Source: Clostridium sp. AF27-2AA (lineage in GTDB: Bacteria; Bacillota; Clostridia; Lachnospirales; Lachnospiraceae). From it: a stretch of 64,000 nucleotides of DNA. The stretch is taken from assembly GCF_003478505.1 (NCBI RefSeq), contig NZ_QUFI01000005.1:50157-114156 (forward strand). Reading direction: 5' to 3'. Positions 24,757-34,167 of this stretch are shown here, in pieces. The position numbers and the translations under genes were made by a program. The notes under the pieces were generated by a model. It did not search any database, had not been told where the DNA came from, and was given only the letters and a program-made list of their open reading frames with translations. Within the stretch, counting starts at the first letter, position 1. Every line of letters begins with the position of its first letter.

Positions 24757-26376
24757 ATGAGAAAGACACTGGCAGGAATTGTCCTGAGCTGTGTGATTGC
24801 AGCATCCCTTACTGCATGCGGCGGTTCTGGAAATTCTACAAGCACTTCCGCAGCAGAGACTTCTGCAGCAGCTGGCGACAGCACTTCCGCAGCAGCAACC
24901 ACTGAGAACGGCGACAAGGTTGTACGTGTCGCAGCAGTAGATCCGCAGGTAGCACTGGATCCGCAGCAGTTCACCTACAGCATCGTAATGAAAATTACCG
25001 ATAACATTACTGAGTCCTTGCTGACTACCACATCCGATGGACTGGTTCCGACTCTTCTGGCAGCTATGCCGACCATTTCCGACGACAACATGACCTACAG
25101 CTTCGAGCTGCTTCCGGATGTAAAATTCCATGATGGAACGACTCTGAAGGCTTCCGATGTTAAGTATTCTTACGAGCGTCTGATCAAAATGGCAAAGATG
25201 GCAACCCTGCTTGAGAACGTGGTTGGTTACGACGAGATGAGCGCAGGTACCGCAGATGAGCTGTCCGGTGTCGAGGTTCAGGACGATACCCACTTCACCA
25301 TTCAGTTAAAGAAACCGTACGCACCGTTCCTTTCCGTTCTGTCTACCGCATACTGCGCAATCTATCCGCAGGAGGCATGTGAGGCAGCTGGCAACAACTG
25401 GGGTATGACCACCCTGATCGGTACCGGTGCATTCAAGCTTGACAGCTACCAGACCGGTGTCGGCGCAACCCTTTCCCGTTTCGATGATTACCATGGCGGC
25501 GCAGTGGCACTGTCCGGTCTGGACTACAAGTTCATCGAGGATGTTAACACCCAGGTCCTTGAGTATCAGAAGGGCAATGTAGACTATGTAGATGTTGATC
25601 CGTCCATCTACCCGGTATACTCCAGCAACCCGGATCTGAAAGATCAGATGCATGGCTTCCAGCCGACTGGCTGCTACAGCCTGACTGTAAACAGCAAGAC
25701 CTATGACGATCCGAAGGTAAGAGAGGCCATTGCGCTTTCCATCGACCGTAAGGCTATCTGCGATAGCATCCTTCACGGCACTGCAACCGTTCCGACCTCT
25801 TACATTCCGGCTGGTATCATCGGTCATGATGACAGCCTTCCGGAGTTCGAGTACGATCCGGAGCAGGCAAAATCCCTTCTTGCAGAGGCAGGATATCCGA
25901 ATGGCATTGACCTTCGTGTAACCGTAAACACCAAATATCAGGGCAACGTAGCAATCGCAACCGCATTCCAGCAACAGGCAAAGGCAGCAGGCATCAATGT
26001 AGAGGTTGAGCAGGTTGACTCTGCGGCATGGTCCGATATGAAGAAGAACGGCGGCGTTGACTGCGGTATCTCCAACTGGTATGTAGATTACTCTGATCCG
26101 GAGAGCATGCTGTACCCGATGACCAAGACCGACACCAACTCCAGCTTCTGGCACAATGCCGAGTTCGATAAACTCATGGATGAGGGTATCGCAACCACCG
26201 ATGAGGCAGAGCGTCAGGAAATCTACAAAAAAGCAGAGCACATCATGACCAGAGAAGACTGGGCAACCACTCCTCTCTACAATGAGACCAAGTTCTATCT
26301 GTTAAATCCGCGTATCACCGGATTTGAGATGGATGCGACCTTCCGTATGTTCTGGAAGAATGCTGATATTCAGTAA
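24757..26376 (+). CDS. dppA: Dipeptide/oligopeptide-binding lipoprotein
   Basis: Extracellular family 5 solute-binding lipoprotein, 539 residues. Signal peptide and lipobox SLTAC (Cys21), then a Ser/Thr/Ala-rich linker. The binding domain has LVPTLLAAMPTISDDNMTYSFELLPDVKFHDGTTLKASDVKYSYERL, GTGAFKLDSYQTG, VREAIALSIDRKAICDSIL and FDKLMDEGIATTDEAERQEIYKKAEHIM. The frame is open upstream to 24646, but only the ATG at 24757 gives a signal peptide and a suitable RBS. It captures peptides for the DppBCDF transporter; the epimerase and hydrolase downstream suggest cell-wall peptides as cargo, which is inference. Confidence 0.9.
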   Translation: MRKTLAGIVLSCVIAASLTACGGSGNSTSTSAAETSAAAGDSTSAAATTENGDKVVRVAAVDPQVALDPQQFTYSIVMKITDNITESLLTTTSDGLVPTLLAAMPTISDDNMTYSFELLPDVKFHDGTTLKASDVKYSYERLIKMAKMATLLENVVGYDEMSAGTADELSGVEVQDDTHFTIQLKKPYAPFLSVLSTAYCAIYPQEACEAAGNNWGMTTLIGTGAFKLDSYQTGVGATLSRFDDYHGGAVALSGLDYKFIEDVNTQVLEYQKGNVDYVDVDPSIYPVYSSNPDLKDQMHGFQPTGCYSLTVNSKTYDDPKVREAIALSIDRKAICDSILHGTATVPTSYIPAGIIGHDDSLPEFEYDPEQAKSLLAEAGYPNGIDLRVTVNTKYQGNVAIATAFQQQAKAAGINVEVEQVDSAAWSDMKKNGGVDCGISNWYVDYSDPESMLYPMTKTDTNSSFWHNAEFDKLMDEGIATTDEAERQEIYKKAEHIMTREDWATTPLYNETKFYLLNPRITGFEMDATFRMFWKNADIQ

Positions 26377-26408
26377 TTATTGCGGCAACAATTAAAAATG
26401 TTTAGAGA

Positions 26409-26444
26409 AACAGGGGGGCTGCGCATTTTGGCAGTTCCTCTGTT
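26409..26444 (+). other. Intercistronic hairpin between dppA and dppB
   Basis: A continuous 14-bp stem, counting G-T pairs (26409-26422 with 26431-26444), with an 8-nt loop and no T tract after it. Such hairpins often protect the binding-protein mRNA and lower expression of the permease genes. Confidence 0.65.
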
Positions 26445-26464
26445 CGCATGTAGGAGAAAATAAA

Positions 26465-27397
26465 ATGCTTTCATACACAGGAAAACGTTTGCTCCAGACG
26501 ATCTTTGTTCTTCTGGGCATCAGCTTGATCACGTTTGTTCTGCTTCAGGTAGTACCGGGTGACCCGGTTGCCCTGATGTTAGAGAAACGTGCAGATCCGG
26601 AGACTATCGCCAAAGTGCGTAAGGAGCTCGGTCTGGATCTGCCATACTATGTACAGTATCTGAATTTTATAAAAGGCGCCATCCATCTGGATTTCGGTAC
26701 CTCCTATTTCACCAAGGAGGTTGTTACCGATGCGCTGTTCCGCTGCTTTAAGGTAACCGTAAAGCTGGCATGCATGTCCTTTATCTTCGCCTCTGTCATT
26801 GGTATTCCGTGCGGAATCTTTGCAGCAGTCAAGAGAGGAAAAGGCATCGATACCGTGGTTATGGTACTCTCTATCGTCGGTGTATCTGCACCGGCATTCT
26901 GGGTAGCGATCATTCTGCAGATCCTTTTCGGCTTAAAGCTGAACGTTCTGCCGATCTCAGGATTCGATACGCCGGCATCTTACATACTTCCGAGTCTTGC
27001 GCTGGGTGCGCGTTACGCAGGAAATATTGCGCGAATCACCAGAACCAGTATGCTGGAAGTACTGGGACAGGATTACATCCGTACCGCGAAGGCAAAGGGC
27101 GCCATGCGCTGGGCCGTTATCTTGAAGCACGCCCTGAAAAATGCCATGATCCCGATCGTAACTCTCGTAGGTACCGATTTTGGTTACATGCTGACAGGAT
27201 CCATGCTGATCGAAAAGGTATTCTCCATTCCGGGAATCGGTAAGCTGGCAGTAGATGCCATGTCCAACCGTGACCTCCCGCTTCTGGAGGGCACCGTTAT
27301 GTACATCGCATTTGTATTCGTTGTCGTAAACCTGATCGTTGATGTTTCCTATGCATTTCTGGATCCGCGAATCCGCTACGGGAAAGGAGCAGCATAA
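26465..27397 (+). CDS. dppB: DppB-type peptide ABC transporter permease
   Basis: Membrane subunit of 310 residues. It begins with the standard first helix (YTGKRLLQTIFVLLGISLITFVLLQVVPGDPVALML), has VRKELGLDLPYYVQYLNFI and LDFGTSYF in the extracellular loop, the cytosolic EAA-type loop MLEVLGQDYIRTAKAKGAMRWAVILKHALKNAMIPIVT, and ends YAFLDPRIRYG. All of these are DppB/OppB blocks. RBS TAGGAG lies before the ATG. It is 88 bp after dppA, behind the hairpin, and 3 bp before dppC. Confidence 0.93.
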   Translation: MLSYTGKRLLQTIFVLLGISLITFVLLQVVPGDPVALMLEKRADPETIAKVRKELGLDLPYYVQYLNFIKGAIHLDFGTSYFTKEVVTDALFRCFKVTVKLACMSFIFASVIGIPCGIFAAVKRGKGIDTVVMVLSIVGVSAPAFWVAIILQILFGLKLNVLPISGFDTPASYILPSLALGARYAGNIARITRTSMLEVLGQDYIRTAKAKGAMRWAVILKHALKNAMIPIVTLVGTDFGYMLTGSMLIEKVFSIPGIGKLAVDAMSNRDLPLLEGTVMYIAFVFVVVNLIVDVSYAFLDPRIRYGKGAA

Positions 27398-27400
27398 GAG

Positions 27401-28318
27401 ATGGCTAAGAAATTACTTGGATTTTTTAATAAACAGAAACAGTTTGAGCAGGATGTTATGGAAAACGGCATGCAGTATTCCAGCTTCTACGGAGATAGCC
27501 TGCGCCGTTTAAAGAAGAACAAAATGGCAATGTTCTGCGCATGTATACTGATCCTGCTGGCACTGATGGCAATCTTCGCTCCGCTCCTCGCACCGTATGA
27601 TCCGACCTATCAGGATTACAGCGCTGTGCTTGGCGGACCGTGCAAGGCACATCCGTTCGGAACCGATGAATTCGGCCGTGACATCTTATCTCGTATCATC
27701 TACGGTTCCAGAGTATCCATCAGTATCGGTATCGTGGCACAGATCATCGCTTCTATCGTAGGCGTAACCTTAGGTTCCCTGGCCGGTTACTACGGCGGCT
27801 GGATCGACAGCCTGATTTCCCGTGTCATGGAGATCTTCCAGGCATTCCCGGATCTGATCTTCGCCATGGCGATCATGACCTTCATGGGTAAGGGTGTCCT
27901 GAACCTGTTTATCGCCCTGGGCCTTCTGACCTGGGTTCGCACCGCGCGTATGATCCGCGGTTCTGTCATGCAGTTAAAAGAAAAAGAATACGTAGAGGCA
28001 GCCCGCGCCTGCGGAGCATCTACCTACTGGATCATCATGAAGGAACTGGTTCCGAACTGCCTGTCCACCATTATCGTCCTGGTTACCCTTGGTATCCCGA
28101 ACGCAATCATGTACGAGGCATCCTTAAGCTTTTTGGGCATCGGTATCCAGCCGCCGACTCCGTCATGGGGCAATATGATCAGTGCGGCACAGACCTTTAT
28201 CAGCTACCGCCCGGTATACAGCATCATGCCTGGTGTGGCTATCATGATCACAGTTATCGCATTCAATATCTTCGGTGACGGTTTACGAGATGCACTGGAT
28301 CCGAAGCTGAGAAGTTAG
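27401..28318 (+). CDS. dppC: DppC-type peptide ABC transporter permease
   Basis: Second membrane subunit, 305 residues. An N-terminal cytosolic stretch and helix (MAMFCACILILLALMAIFAPLLAPYDPTYQDY) precede HPFGTDEFGRDILSRIIYGSRVSISIGIVAQ, the DppC hallmark, and the EAA loop LKEKEYVEAARACGASTYWIIMKELVPNCLSTIIV. The end GDGLRDALDPKLRS is the usual C-terminus. Gaps of 3 bp before and 12 bp after it show it belongs to the dpp operon. Codon use is strongly biased, as in the neighbouring dpp genes, which suggests high expression. Confidence 0.93.
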   Translation: MAKKLLGFFNKQKQFEQDVMENGMQYSSFYGDSLRRLKKNKMAMFCACILILLALMAIFAPLLAPYDPTYQDYSAVLGGPCKAHPFGTDEFGRDILSRIIYGSRVSISIGIVAQIIASIVGVTLGSLAGYYGGWIDSLISRVMEIFQAFPDLIFAMAIMTFMGKGVLNLFIALGLLTWVRTARMIRGSVMQLKEKEYVEAARACGASTYWIIMKELVPNCLSTIIVLVTLGIPNAIMYEASLSFLGIGIQPPTPSWGNMISAAQTFISYRPVYSIMPGVAIMITVIAFNIFGDGLRDALDPKLRS

Positions 28319-28330
28319 GAGGTATGAGAG

Positions 28331-29317
28331 ATGGCAGAGAATATTTTACAGGTAAAAAATTTAAAAACCTACTTTCATACTGAGGCCGGACTTGTGAAAG
28401 CGGTTAACGATGTTTCCTTCAATGTGGAAAAGGGTAAGACCCTCGGCATTGTAGGTGAGTCCGGCTGCGGAAAAAGTATCACTTCCTTATCGATCATGGG
28501 TCTGGTAGAGCGTCCCGGTAAGATCGAGGGCGGTGAGATCCTGTTTGAGGGGGAAGACCTCTTAAAGATGACGGAGGCTCAGATGCGCGACATCCGCGGC
28601 AAGAAGATTGCCATGATCTTCCAGGAGCCGATGACATCCTTGAATCCGGTTTATACCATCGGACAGCAGCTGATCGAGGCCCTGCTCCTTCATGAGAAAA
28701 TGACCAAGCAGGAAGCAAAAGCCCGCGCCATCGAGATGTTAAAGCTGGTTAAGATCCCGCTTGCGGAGCGCCGCTTCGACGAGTACCCGCATCAGCTTTC
28801 CGGCGGTATGCGTCAGCGTGTCATGATTGCCATGGCACTCTGCTGTAATCCGGCTATGCTGATCTGTGATGAGCCGACTACTGCGCTGGACGTAACCATT
28901 CAGGCGCAGATCCTGGACCTCATCAATGAGTTAAAAGAAAAGACCGGAACCTCCGTTATGATGATTACCCACGACCTGGGTGTCATCGCAGAGGTTGCGG
29001 ATGATGTTATGGTTATGTACGCAGGCAAGGTCGTTGAGCACGCAAGCTGCGACCAGATCTTTGACAAGCCGATGCATCCGTATACGGACGGACTGATGAA
29101 GTGCATTCCGAAGCTGGATGATGACGACACCAAAGAGCTGAGCGTTATCAAGGGCATGGTGCCAAGCTTTGATGATATGCCGGCAGGCTGCGCGTTCTGC
29201 CCGAGATGTCCGCAGGCCCGCGAGATCTGCCGTCAGAAGATGCCGGAGTTAGTCGAAGCCGAGGGCCGCAAAGTGCGCTGCTTTAAATATACGAAGGAGT
29301 GGGAGGAGAACATCTGA
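28331..29317 (+). CDS. dppD: DppD-type peptide ABC transporter ATP-binding protein
   Basis: ATPase of 328 residues. Walker [15 protein letters not shown]-loop [19 protein letters not shown], signature [15 protein letters not shown], Walker [12 protein letters not shown] and switch [16 protein letters not shown] are complete. The C-terminal extension has the [21 protein letters not shown] cysteine block, a conserved feature of DppD/OppD subunits that in some members binds an Fe-S cluster. The TGA overlaps the dppF ATG by one base. Confidence 0.93.
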   Translation: MAENILQVKNLKTYFHTEAGLVKAVNDVSFNVEKGKTLGIVGESGCGKSITSLSIMGLVERPGKIEGGEILFEGEDLLKMTEAQMRDIRGKKIAMIFQEPMTSLNPVYTIGQQLIEALLLHEKMTKQEAKARAIEMLKLVKIPLAERRFDEYPHQLSGGMRQRVMIAMALCCNPAMLICDEPTTALDVTIQAQILDLINELKEKTGTSVMMITHDLGVIAEVADDVMVMYAGKVVEHASCDQIFDKPMHPYTDGLMKCIPKLDDDDTKELSVIKGMVPSFDDMPAGCAFCPRCPQAREICRQKMPELVEAEGRKVRCFKYTKEWEENI

Positions 29318-30339
29318 TGAGTGAAGTAAATGAAAAGACCCCGCTTCTGGAGGTCCGGAACCTGCGGAAACTGTTCGCGGGAAAATCTTCCTTCTTCCAG
29401 AAAGATAAGTCATGGATCAAGGCGGTGGACGATGTATCCTTTACCCTGAATCCGAAAGAAACCCTGGGTGTGGTTGGTGAGTCTGGCTGCGGTAAATCTA
29501 CCATGGGCCGCTCTGTGCTTCGTCTGATCGAGCCGACCTCCGGCGAGATCTTCTATAAGGGAAAGGATTTCACCAAGGCAAGCGGCCAGGAGCTGCGGAA
29601 AATGCGCGCAGATATGCAGATCATTTTCCAGGATCCGTACGCATCCTTAAATCCGAGAATGACCATCGGCGAGATCATTGCCGAGCCGTTAAATATTCAG
29701 AAACGCTATAAGACCCAGGAGGAGACCCGGGCACAGGTGTTAAAGGTGATGGAGGTCGTAGGACTGAACACCAAATACTACAACCGCTATCCTCACGAGT
29801 TCTCCGGCGGACAGCGTCAGAGAATCGGTATTGCCCGCGCGATCGTGCTTAACCCGTCTCTGGTAGTCTGCGATGAGCCGGTATCCGCACTGGATGTTTC
29901 CATCCAGTCTCAGGTACTGAATCTGCTGCGCCAGCTGCAGGAATCCATGGGAATGGCATATATCTTCATTTCCCACAACTTAAGCGTTATCAAGCATATT
30001 TCAGACCGTGTCATGGTTATGTATCTGGGACATGTGGTAGAGCTGGCGGACAAGAAAGAGCTGTTTGCGAACCCGTCCCATCCGTACACCCAGGCCCTGC
30101 TGTCCGCAATTCCGGTACCGGAGCGCCATTCCAAGAGAAAGAAGATCATTCTCCAGGGTGATCTGCCGAGCCCGGCAAATCCACCGTCCGGATGTATCTT
30201 CCATACCCGCTGTTTCATGGCTCAGGAAATCTGTTCCACACAGAAGCCGGAGCTTAGGGACATCGGAGGAGGTCATCTGTGCGCCTGCCATTTTTGCAAT
30301 GGAGCCTGTGCACAGAACGGAACTACAGAAGAAAAATAA
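29317..30339 (+). CDS. dppF: DppF-type peptide ABC transporter ATP-binding protein
   Basis: Second ATPase, 340 residues. Walker [15 protein letters not shown]-loop [20 protein letters not shown], signature [15 protein letters not shown], Walker [18 protein letters not shown] and switch [22 protein letters not shown] are all present. The C-terminus carries the [19 protein letters not shown] oligopeptide-transporter block. The start at 29317 is chosen because GGGAGGAG lies just before it and it couples to the dppD stop; an upstream GTG at 29299 is less likely. The epimerase gene starts 21 bp later. Confidence 0.93.
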   Translation: MSEVNEKTPLLEVRNLRKLFAGKSSFFQKDKSWIKAVDDVSFTLNPKETLGVVGESGCGKSTMGRSVLRLIEPTSGEIFYKGKDFTKASGQELRKMRADMQIIFQDPYASLNPRMTIGEIIAEPLNIQKRYKTQEETRAQVLKVMEVVGLNTKYYNRYPHEFSGGQRQRIGIARAIVLNPSLVVCDEPVSALDVSIQSQVLNLLRQLQESMGMAYIFISHNLSVIKHISDRVMVMYLGHVVELADKKELFANPSHPYTQALLSAIPVPERHSKRKKIILQGDLPSPANPPSGCIFHTRCFMAQEICSTQKPELRDIGGGHLCACHFCNGACAQNGTTEEK

Positions 30340-30360
30340 TGGAGGAGGTATAAAAGTATC

Positions 30361-31446
30361 ATGAAAATTACCAACATTAAGACCTACAGAATGCAGGTGC
30401 CGCTGGTGCGCCCGTTCCGCATTGCACTGGGCCTCATCACTCACGCAGTCAGCTGCCTGGTTGAGGTTGAGACCGATGCCGGCATCACCGGTTATGGTGA
30501 GGGCTCTCCGGGACCGCTGATCACCGGTGAAAACCTCGATGGAACCATCGCTACCGTAGAGCGTCTGAAGGAGAAGCTGATCGGCATGGATCCGCGTGAC
30601 ATGGAGGCAATCTATACCGTGATGAACCGTACCGTAGCGTATGCAGGTACTGCAAAGGCAGCCATCGACCTGGCATGCCATGACATCATCGGCAAGAGCA
30701 CCAATCTTCCGCTGTATAAGGTTCTGGGCGGACTTTCCGGCGAGATCGAGACAGATATGACCGTTGGCATCGATGATCCGGCAGTCATGGCAGAGCATGC
30801 AAAGGCACATGTGCAGGCAGGCTTTAACGTGATCAAGACCAAGGTCGGCGTAGACTTTGCTTCCGATCTGGCAAGAGTCCGCGCAATCCGTGAGGCAGTC
30901 GGTGACCAGGTGAAGATCCGTCTGGACGCAAACCAGGGCTGGAAAGCCAAGGAGGCTGTTGAACTCATCAACCGTCTGAATGAGTACGATATCGAGCTGG
31001 TAGAGCAGCCGGTTCCGCGCTTTGATTTTGAGGGATTGAAATTCGTGACTGCCCACAGCTCTGTGCCGATCATGGCAGATGAAAGCTGCTGGGACTCCAA
31101 GGATGCCCTGCAGTTAGTATCCCAGCGAGCTGTAGATCTCATCAACATCAAGCTGATGAAGTGCGGCGGCCTGTATGAGGCAAAGAAGATCACTGCGATC
31201 GCAGAGGCAGCAGGCGTGGAGGTCATGCTGGGCTGTATGGCAGAGGAGAGCGGTATCGGCGTAACCGCGGCAGCTTCCCTGGGCGCGGCATTAAAGAACA
31301 TTACACGTGCGGATCTGGACGCAACCTTCTCCTTAAAAGAGCTTCCGTACGAGGGCGGCTTTACCGTAAAAGATACCAGACACCTGATCCTTTCCTCTGA
31401 TCCGGGCCTTGGCATCAAATGTCTGAAAAAGGAGATGCTGGCATGA
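30361..31446 (+). CDS. ykfB: Dipeptide epimerase (L-Ala-D/L-Glu epimerase type)
   Basis: Enolase-superfamily enzyme of the muconate-lactonizing subgroup, 361 residues. Catalytic lysines are in IKTKVG (159 and 161); metal ligands fit D189 in RLDANQGW, E215 in LVEQP and D240 in IMADES, with the second general base at K264 in NIKLMKCGG. RADLDATF supplies the DxD that binds the dipeptide's ammonium group in L-Ala-D/L-Glu epimerases. Its place after dppABCDF matches the B. subtilis dpp-ykf arrangement, where YkfB recycles L-Ala-D-Glu from peptidoglycan. A different dipeptide specificity is possible. The TGA overlaps the next ATG by 4 bp. Confidence 0.87.
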   Translation: MKITNIKTYRMQVPLVRPFRIALGLITHAVSCLVEVETDAGITGYGEGSPGPLITGENLDGTIATVERLKEKLIGMDPRDMEAIYTVMNRTVAYAGTAKAAIDLACHDIIGKSTNLPLYKVLGGLSGEIETDMTVGIDDPAVMAEHAKAHVQAGFNVIKTKVGVDFASDLARVRAIREAVGDQVKIRLDANQGWKAKEAVELINRLNEYDIELVEQPVPRFDFEGLKFVTAHSSVPIMADESCWDSKDALQLVSQRAVDLINIKLMKCGGLYEAKKITAIAEAAGVEVMLGCMAEESGIGVTAAASLGAALKNITRADLDATFSLKELPYEGGFTVKDTRHLILSSDPGLGIKCLKKEMLA

Positions 31447-32846
31447 ACCGTATGACGCAGGAGGGCAAGGCAAAGCTGGAAGAGCTGGTTGCCCGCGTAA
31501 TGAAGGATGGCCAGGCCCGCGGTATCGCGGTCGGCATCGTCAATGCAGCCGGAGAGATCCAGTACGAAAATTACTTCGGTTACCGTGACGCGGAGAACAA
31601 GCTCCCGATCACCAGAGACACCATCTTCGGTATGGCATCTGTGACCAAATCCTTTACGGCACTGTCCATCATGCAGATGCAGCAGGACGGCCTTTTAAAG
31701 GTAGATGATCCGGTTTCCAGATACATTCCGGAGTTCACCAACAAGAATCAGTCTGAGCCGGTTAAGCTGTGGCATTTGATGTGCCACAGCGGCGGCTATT
31801 TCCCGCTTCCGCGTATTGTAGTGGATAAGACCGCGCAGGAGATGGGAATTGAGGATTCCCTGGATGCAGAGCTCATTTACCGGGAAGACTTTGCAGAGGA
31901 AGGCATCCGCCGTGTGGCAGGCCGCCTGGATTCCCAGACCCGTTTCACCGGACGTCCGGGACAGCGCATGAGCTACTGCAACGACGGTTTTGGTCTGCTT
32001 TCTGATATTGTGCGCCGTCATTCCGGTTATGGCTCCTTTGCAGAGTATCTGGATAAGAAGATCCTGAAGCCGATCGGTATGGACCGCAGCAATATCAGCT
32101 TTATCCGTAACAGCCAGGATGAAAATGCAGCAATCCTGTACTCTCTGGAAAATGGAACCTGGAGAGCTGACCGGGATTACCAGAACGACGCTTTCGTTTT
32201 ACATGGAGGCGGTGGCATGAAATCCACATTGGGCGACATGATGAAATACGCAGTGATGTATCTGAATGAAGGCGTAGCGGGAAATGGAAACCGCATTGTG
32301 GACCGTTATTCTGTTCAGGAGATGGAGAAGCCGAGACAGTTTATGAAGCCGGGCATATACTATGGATACGGTCTGGAGACGAAGCAGGTAGGTGACCGTG
32401 CTGTTTATGAGCACGGTGGAAGCCTTCCGGGCGTATCCTCCAACTTCTCTTTCTGTCCGCAGGAAGAGGTTGGTATTGTAGTGCTGTGCAACACCATGGA
32501 TGTTTCCGTGGCAGCCATCGCAGATGCAGCCCTGAATGCCTACTGCGGCCTTGAGGTCGAGGAAGAACGGCAGATCCACGCAGAACGCAGCTGGAGCGCC
32601 GAAGAACTGGAAGAGTTAGCCGGAAGCTATGTATCCGGTGAGGGTGATGCATTTACGCTGACTGTAGAAAACGGAACCCTGAGCATGAAGGTAAACGGAA
32701 ATCCGACCGCACTTCAGGCCGTATATCCGTGGCAGGGTATGGTACGGAAAACCTATTCCGACATTTACCTGACTGCGATCCGTGACGAAGAAGGCCATGT
32801 ATTTGCGGCGCGCTATGGCAGCCGGATCTTCCCGAAGGAAGCATAA
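31443..32846 (+). CDS. Serine hydrolase of the beta-lactamase/PBP fold (family S12-like)
   Basis: A 467-residue cytosolic-looking enzyme without a signal peptide. The fold's motifs are FGMASVTKSF (SxxK, Ser66 and Lys69), MSYCNDGFG (YxN) and YEHGGSLPG (HxG in place of KTG). After about 370 a second, smaller beta-rich domain follows (EELAGSYVSGEGDAFTLTVENGTLSMKVNG), as in D-aminopeptidase-like S12 members. The ATG at 31443 overlaps the epimerase stop. As the last gene of the dpp operon it may cleave D-amino-acid-containing peptides brought in by Dpp; this is inference from context. A terminator follows at 32856. Confidence 0.82.
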   Translation: MNRMTQEGKAKLEELVARVMKDGQARGIAVGIVNAAGEIQYENYFGYRDAENKLPITRDTIFGMASVTKSFTALSIMQMQQDGLLKVDDPVSRYIPEFTNKNQSEPVKLWHLMCHSGGYFPLPRIVVDKTAQEMGIEDSLDAELIYREDFAEEGIRRVAGRLDSQTRFTGRPGQRMSYCNDGFGLLSDIVRRHSGYGSFAEYLDKKILKPIGMDRSNISFIRNSQDENAAILYSLENGTWRADRDYQNDAFVLHGGGGMKSTLGDMMKYAVMYLNEGVAGNGNRIVDRYSVQEMEKPRQFMKPGIYYGYGLETKQVGDRAVYEHGGSLPGVSSNFSFCPQEEVGIVVLCNTMDVSVAAIADAALNAYCGLEVEEERQIHAERSWSAEELEELAGSYVSGEGDAFTLTVENGTLSMKVNGNPTALQAVYPWQGMVRKTYSDIYLTAIRDEEGHVFAARYGSRIFPKEA

Positions 32847-32855
32847 TCATTTTGA

Positions 32856-32901
32856 AAAGAGATTCCTGCTTTTTCAAAAAACAGGAATCTCTTTACTTTT
32901 T
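32856..32901 (+). terminator. Terminator of the dpp operon
   Basis: AAAGAGATTCCTG (32856-32868) pairs with CAGGAATCTCTTT (32882-32894), followed by ACTTTTTG. Confidence 0.88.
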
Positions 32902-32942
32902 GAAAAATACGATTTATAATAAACAGTGTTTCCATAGAAAAC

Positions 32943-33013
<71 letters not shown>

Positions 33014-33018
33014 TCCTT

Positions 33019-33043
33019 AAAACCGCGTAGCTACGCGGTTTTT
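33019..33043 (+). terminator. Terminator of tRNA-Gly
   Basis: AAAACCGCG and CGCGGTTTT pair around TAGCTA and end in a T run; the stem is symmetric and could also serve the minus-strand gene that ends at 33050. Confidence 0.85.
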
Positions 33044-33049
33044 GTATTT

Positions 33050-33631
33050 TCAGGCCTCCATCTCCGCATTCACGGCGTCCTCGCAGGAGCGCATTGCCTC
33101 GATGGTCTTTGCAAAGAGCTCATCCAGCTCCCATCCCAGGCGTTCGGCACCGGTGCGGATGATGTCGCGGGAGCAGCCTGCAGCAAATTTTTTATCCTTG
33201 AATTTTTTCTTTAAGCTGGAAACCTCCATATCCCTGGTGCTTTTGGATGGGCGCATGCGGGCTGCGGCTCCGATCAGACCGGTCAGCTCATCTGCGGCGA
33301 ACAGCACCTTCTCCATCTCATGGACCGGCTCTACATCGCAGCAGATGCCGTAGCCATGGGAGCAGATGGCATGGATCATGTCATCGCCGACACCGCCGGC
33401 CTTTAACAGCTCCGGTGCTTTTGTGCAGTGCTGCTCCGGGTAAAGCTCAAAATCAATGTCGTGGAGCAGTCCGCAGATTCCCCAGAAATCTTCCTCATCT
33501 CCGTAACCAAGCTCTTTTGCGTACCAGCGCATGACGCCTTCTACGGTGAGACCGTGCAGAATGTGGAACGGCTCCTTGTTGTAGGTTTTCAGTAAGTTCA
33601 ATGCTTCATCTCGTGTGATCTGACTTATCAT
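33050..33631 (-). CDS. HD-domain protein, predicted phosphohydrolase
   Basis: A 193-residue cytosolic HD-superfamily protein. Metal ligands are expected at HILHGLTVEGVMRWYAKELG (first His), LLHDIDFELYPEQH (HD) and ICSHGYGI (later His), followed by LFAADELTGLIGAAARMRPSKSTRDMEVSSLKKKFKDKKFAAGCSRDIIRTGAERLGWEL, a block common in HDIG-type hydrolases of Clostridia. The substrate is not known, but related proteins act on nucleotides or phosphate esters. The start at 33631 is chosen for the GGAGGAG RBS; the frame is open to 33664. It is a single gene converging on tRNA-Gly. Confidence 0.8.
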   Translation of the reverse strand: MISQITRDEALNLLKTYNKEPFHILHGLTVEGVMRWYAKELGYGDEEDFWGICGLLHDIDFELYPEQHCTKAPELLKAGGVGDDMIHAICSHGYGICCDVEPVHEMEKVLFAADELTGLIGAAARMRPSKSTRDMEVSSLKKKFKDKKFAAGCSRDIIRTGAERLGWELDELFAKTIEAMRSCEDAVNAEMEA

Positions 33632-33709
33632 TTCGTGTCTCCTCCTGCTGGAAATTTTTTTCATTATACTGCGTCTGATGAAAATTGTTAAGCATTTGTT
33701 TTTGAAAGA

Positions 33710-33943
33710 TCAGCGTTGGATTTCGGCAAAAATTTCGCCTGCAAGCTTTCGCGGCAGTAAAATCAGACGGCCGCGCACCCGGAATAAAAAGAGCCGCCTT
33801 CGGAGGGAACGGCACACGCAGTGTACGGCTTCATCGGGAATAAAGCCCTGCCGGGCAAGCTTCTCCCGGCGTGCCGGTTCACTGGCGATCCAGATGATGC
33901 GGGCATCGGAGGCAGGGGGAATGTGGCTGAGCGGAAGTACCAT
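33710..33943 (-). CDS. feoA: FeoA-domain protein
   Basis: A 77-residue SH3-like protein. It fits the FeoA pattern along its whole length: MVLPLSHIPPASDARIIWIAS, REKLARQGFIPDEAVHCV (the LxxLGFxPG-type block) and LFLFRVRGRLILLPRKLAGEIFAEI (the VRGRxIALRxxxAxxI block). FeoA proteins assist the FeoB iron(II) transporter, but no feoB is adjacent, so it stands alone or serves a distant feoB. RBS AGGTG precedes the ATG. Gly and the usual GLxPG turn are altered to FIPDE. Open frames in other phases over this region are shadows. Confidence 0.7.
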   Translation of the reverse strand: MVLPLSHIPPASDARIIWIASEPARREKLARQGFIPDEAVHCVCRSLRRRLFLFRVRGRLILLPRKLAGEIFAEIQR

Positions 33944-34051
33944 GGAATCACCTGGTCATGTTTGCCGGGGCCATGTGACAGGCAGAGCGCCGGGTTCACA
34001 CGGACCGGTGCGTAATTACCATAAGATATGCGCAAATTCCGGGAAAAGAGC

Positions 34052-34080
34052 TTGCCACCGCAGAATTTGTTAGGTAAAAT
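34052..34080 (+). promoter_or_regulatory. Promoter of the ABC-F gene
   Basis: TTGCCA (34052-34057), 17 bp, TAAAAT (34075-34080), about 88 bp upstream of the ABC-F start. Confidence 0.65.
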
Positions 34081-34167
34081 AGTAGCATTCGCAAAATACG
34101 GCATAGCCGCAGATTTCAATATTTTGCAGAGATTGTTTGTGTCTGAGAGGTTTTGAGAGGAGTTTTC

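Noticed and set aside
25306..26241. 311-codon minus-strand frame
   Set aside because: Antisense to dppA, a clear gene with lipobox and family blocks; the frame arises from its biased codon use.
33763..34119. 118-codon minus-strand frame
   Set aside because: Different phase from the FeoA-like frame, no motif, and a biased composition typical of a shadow frame.
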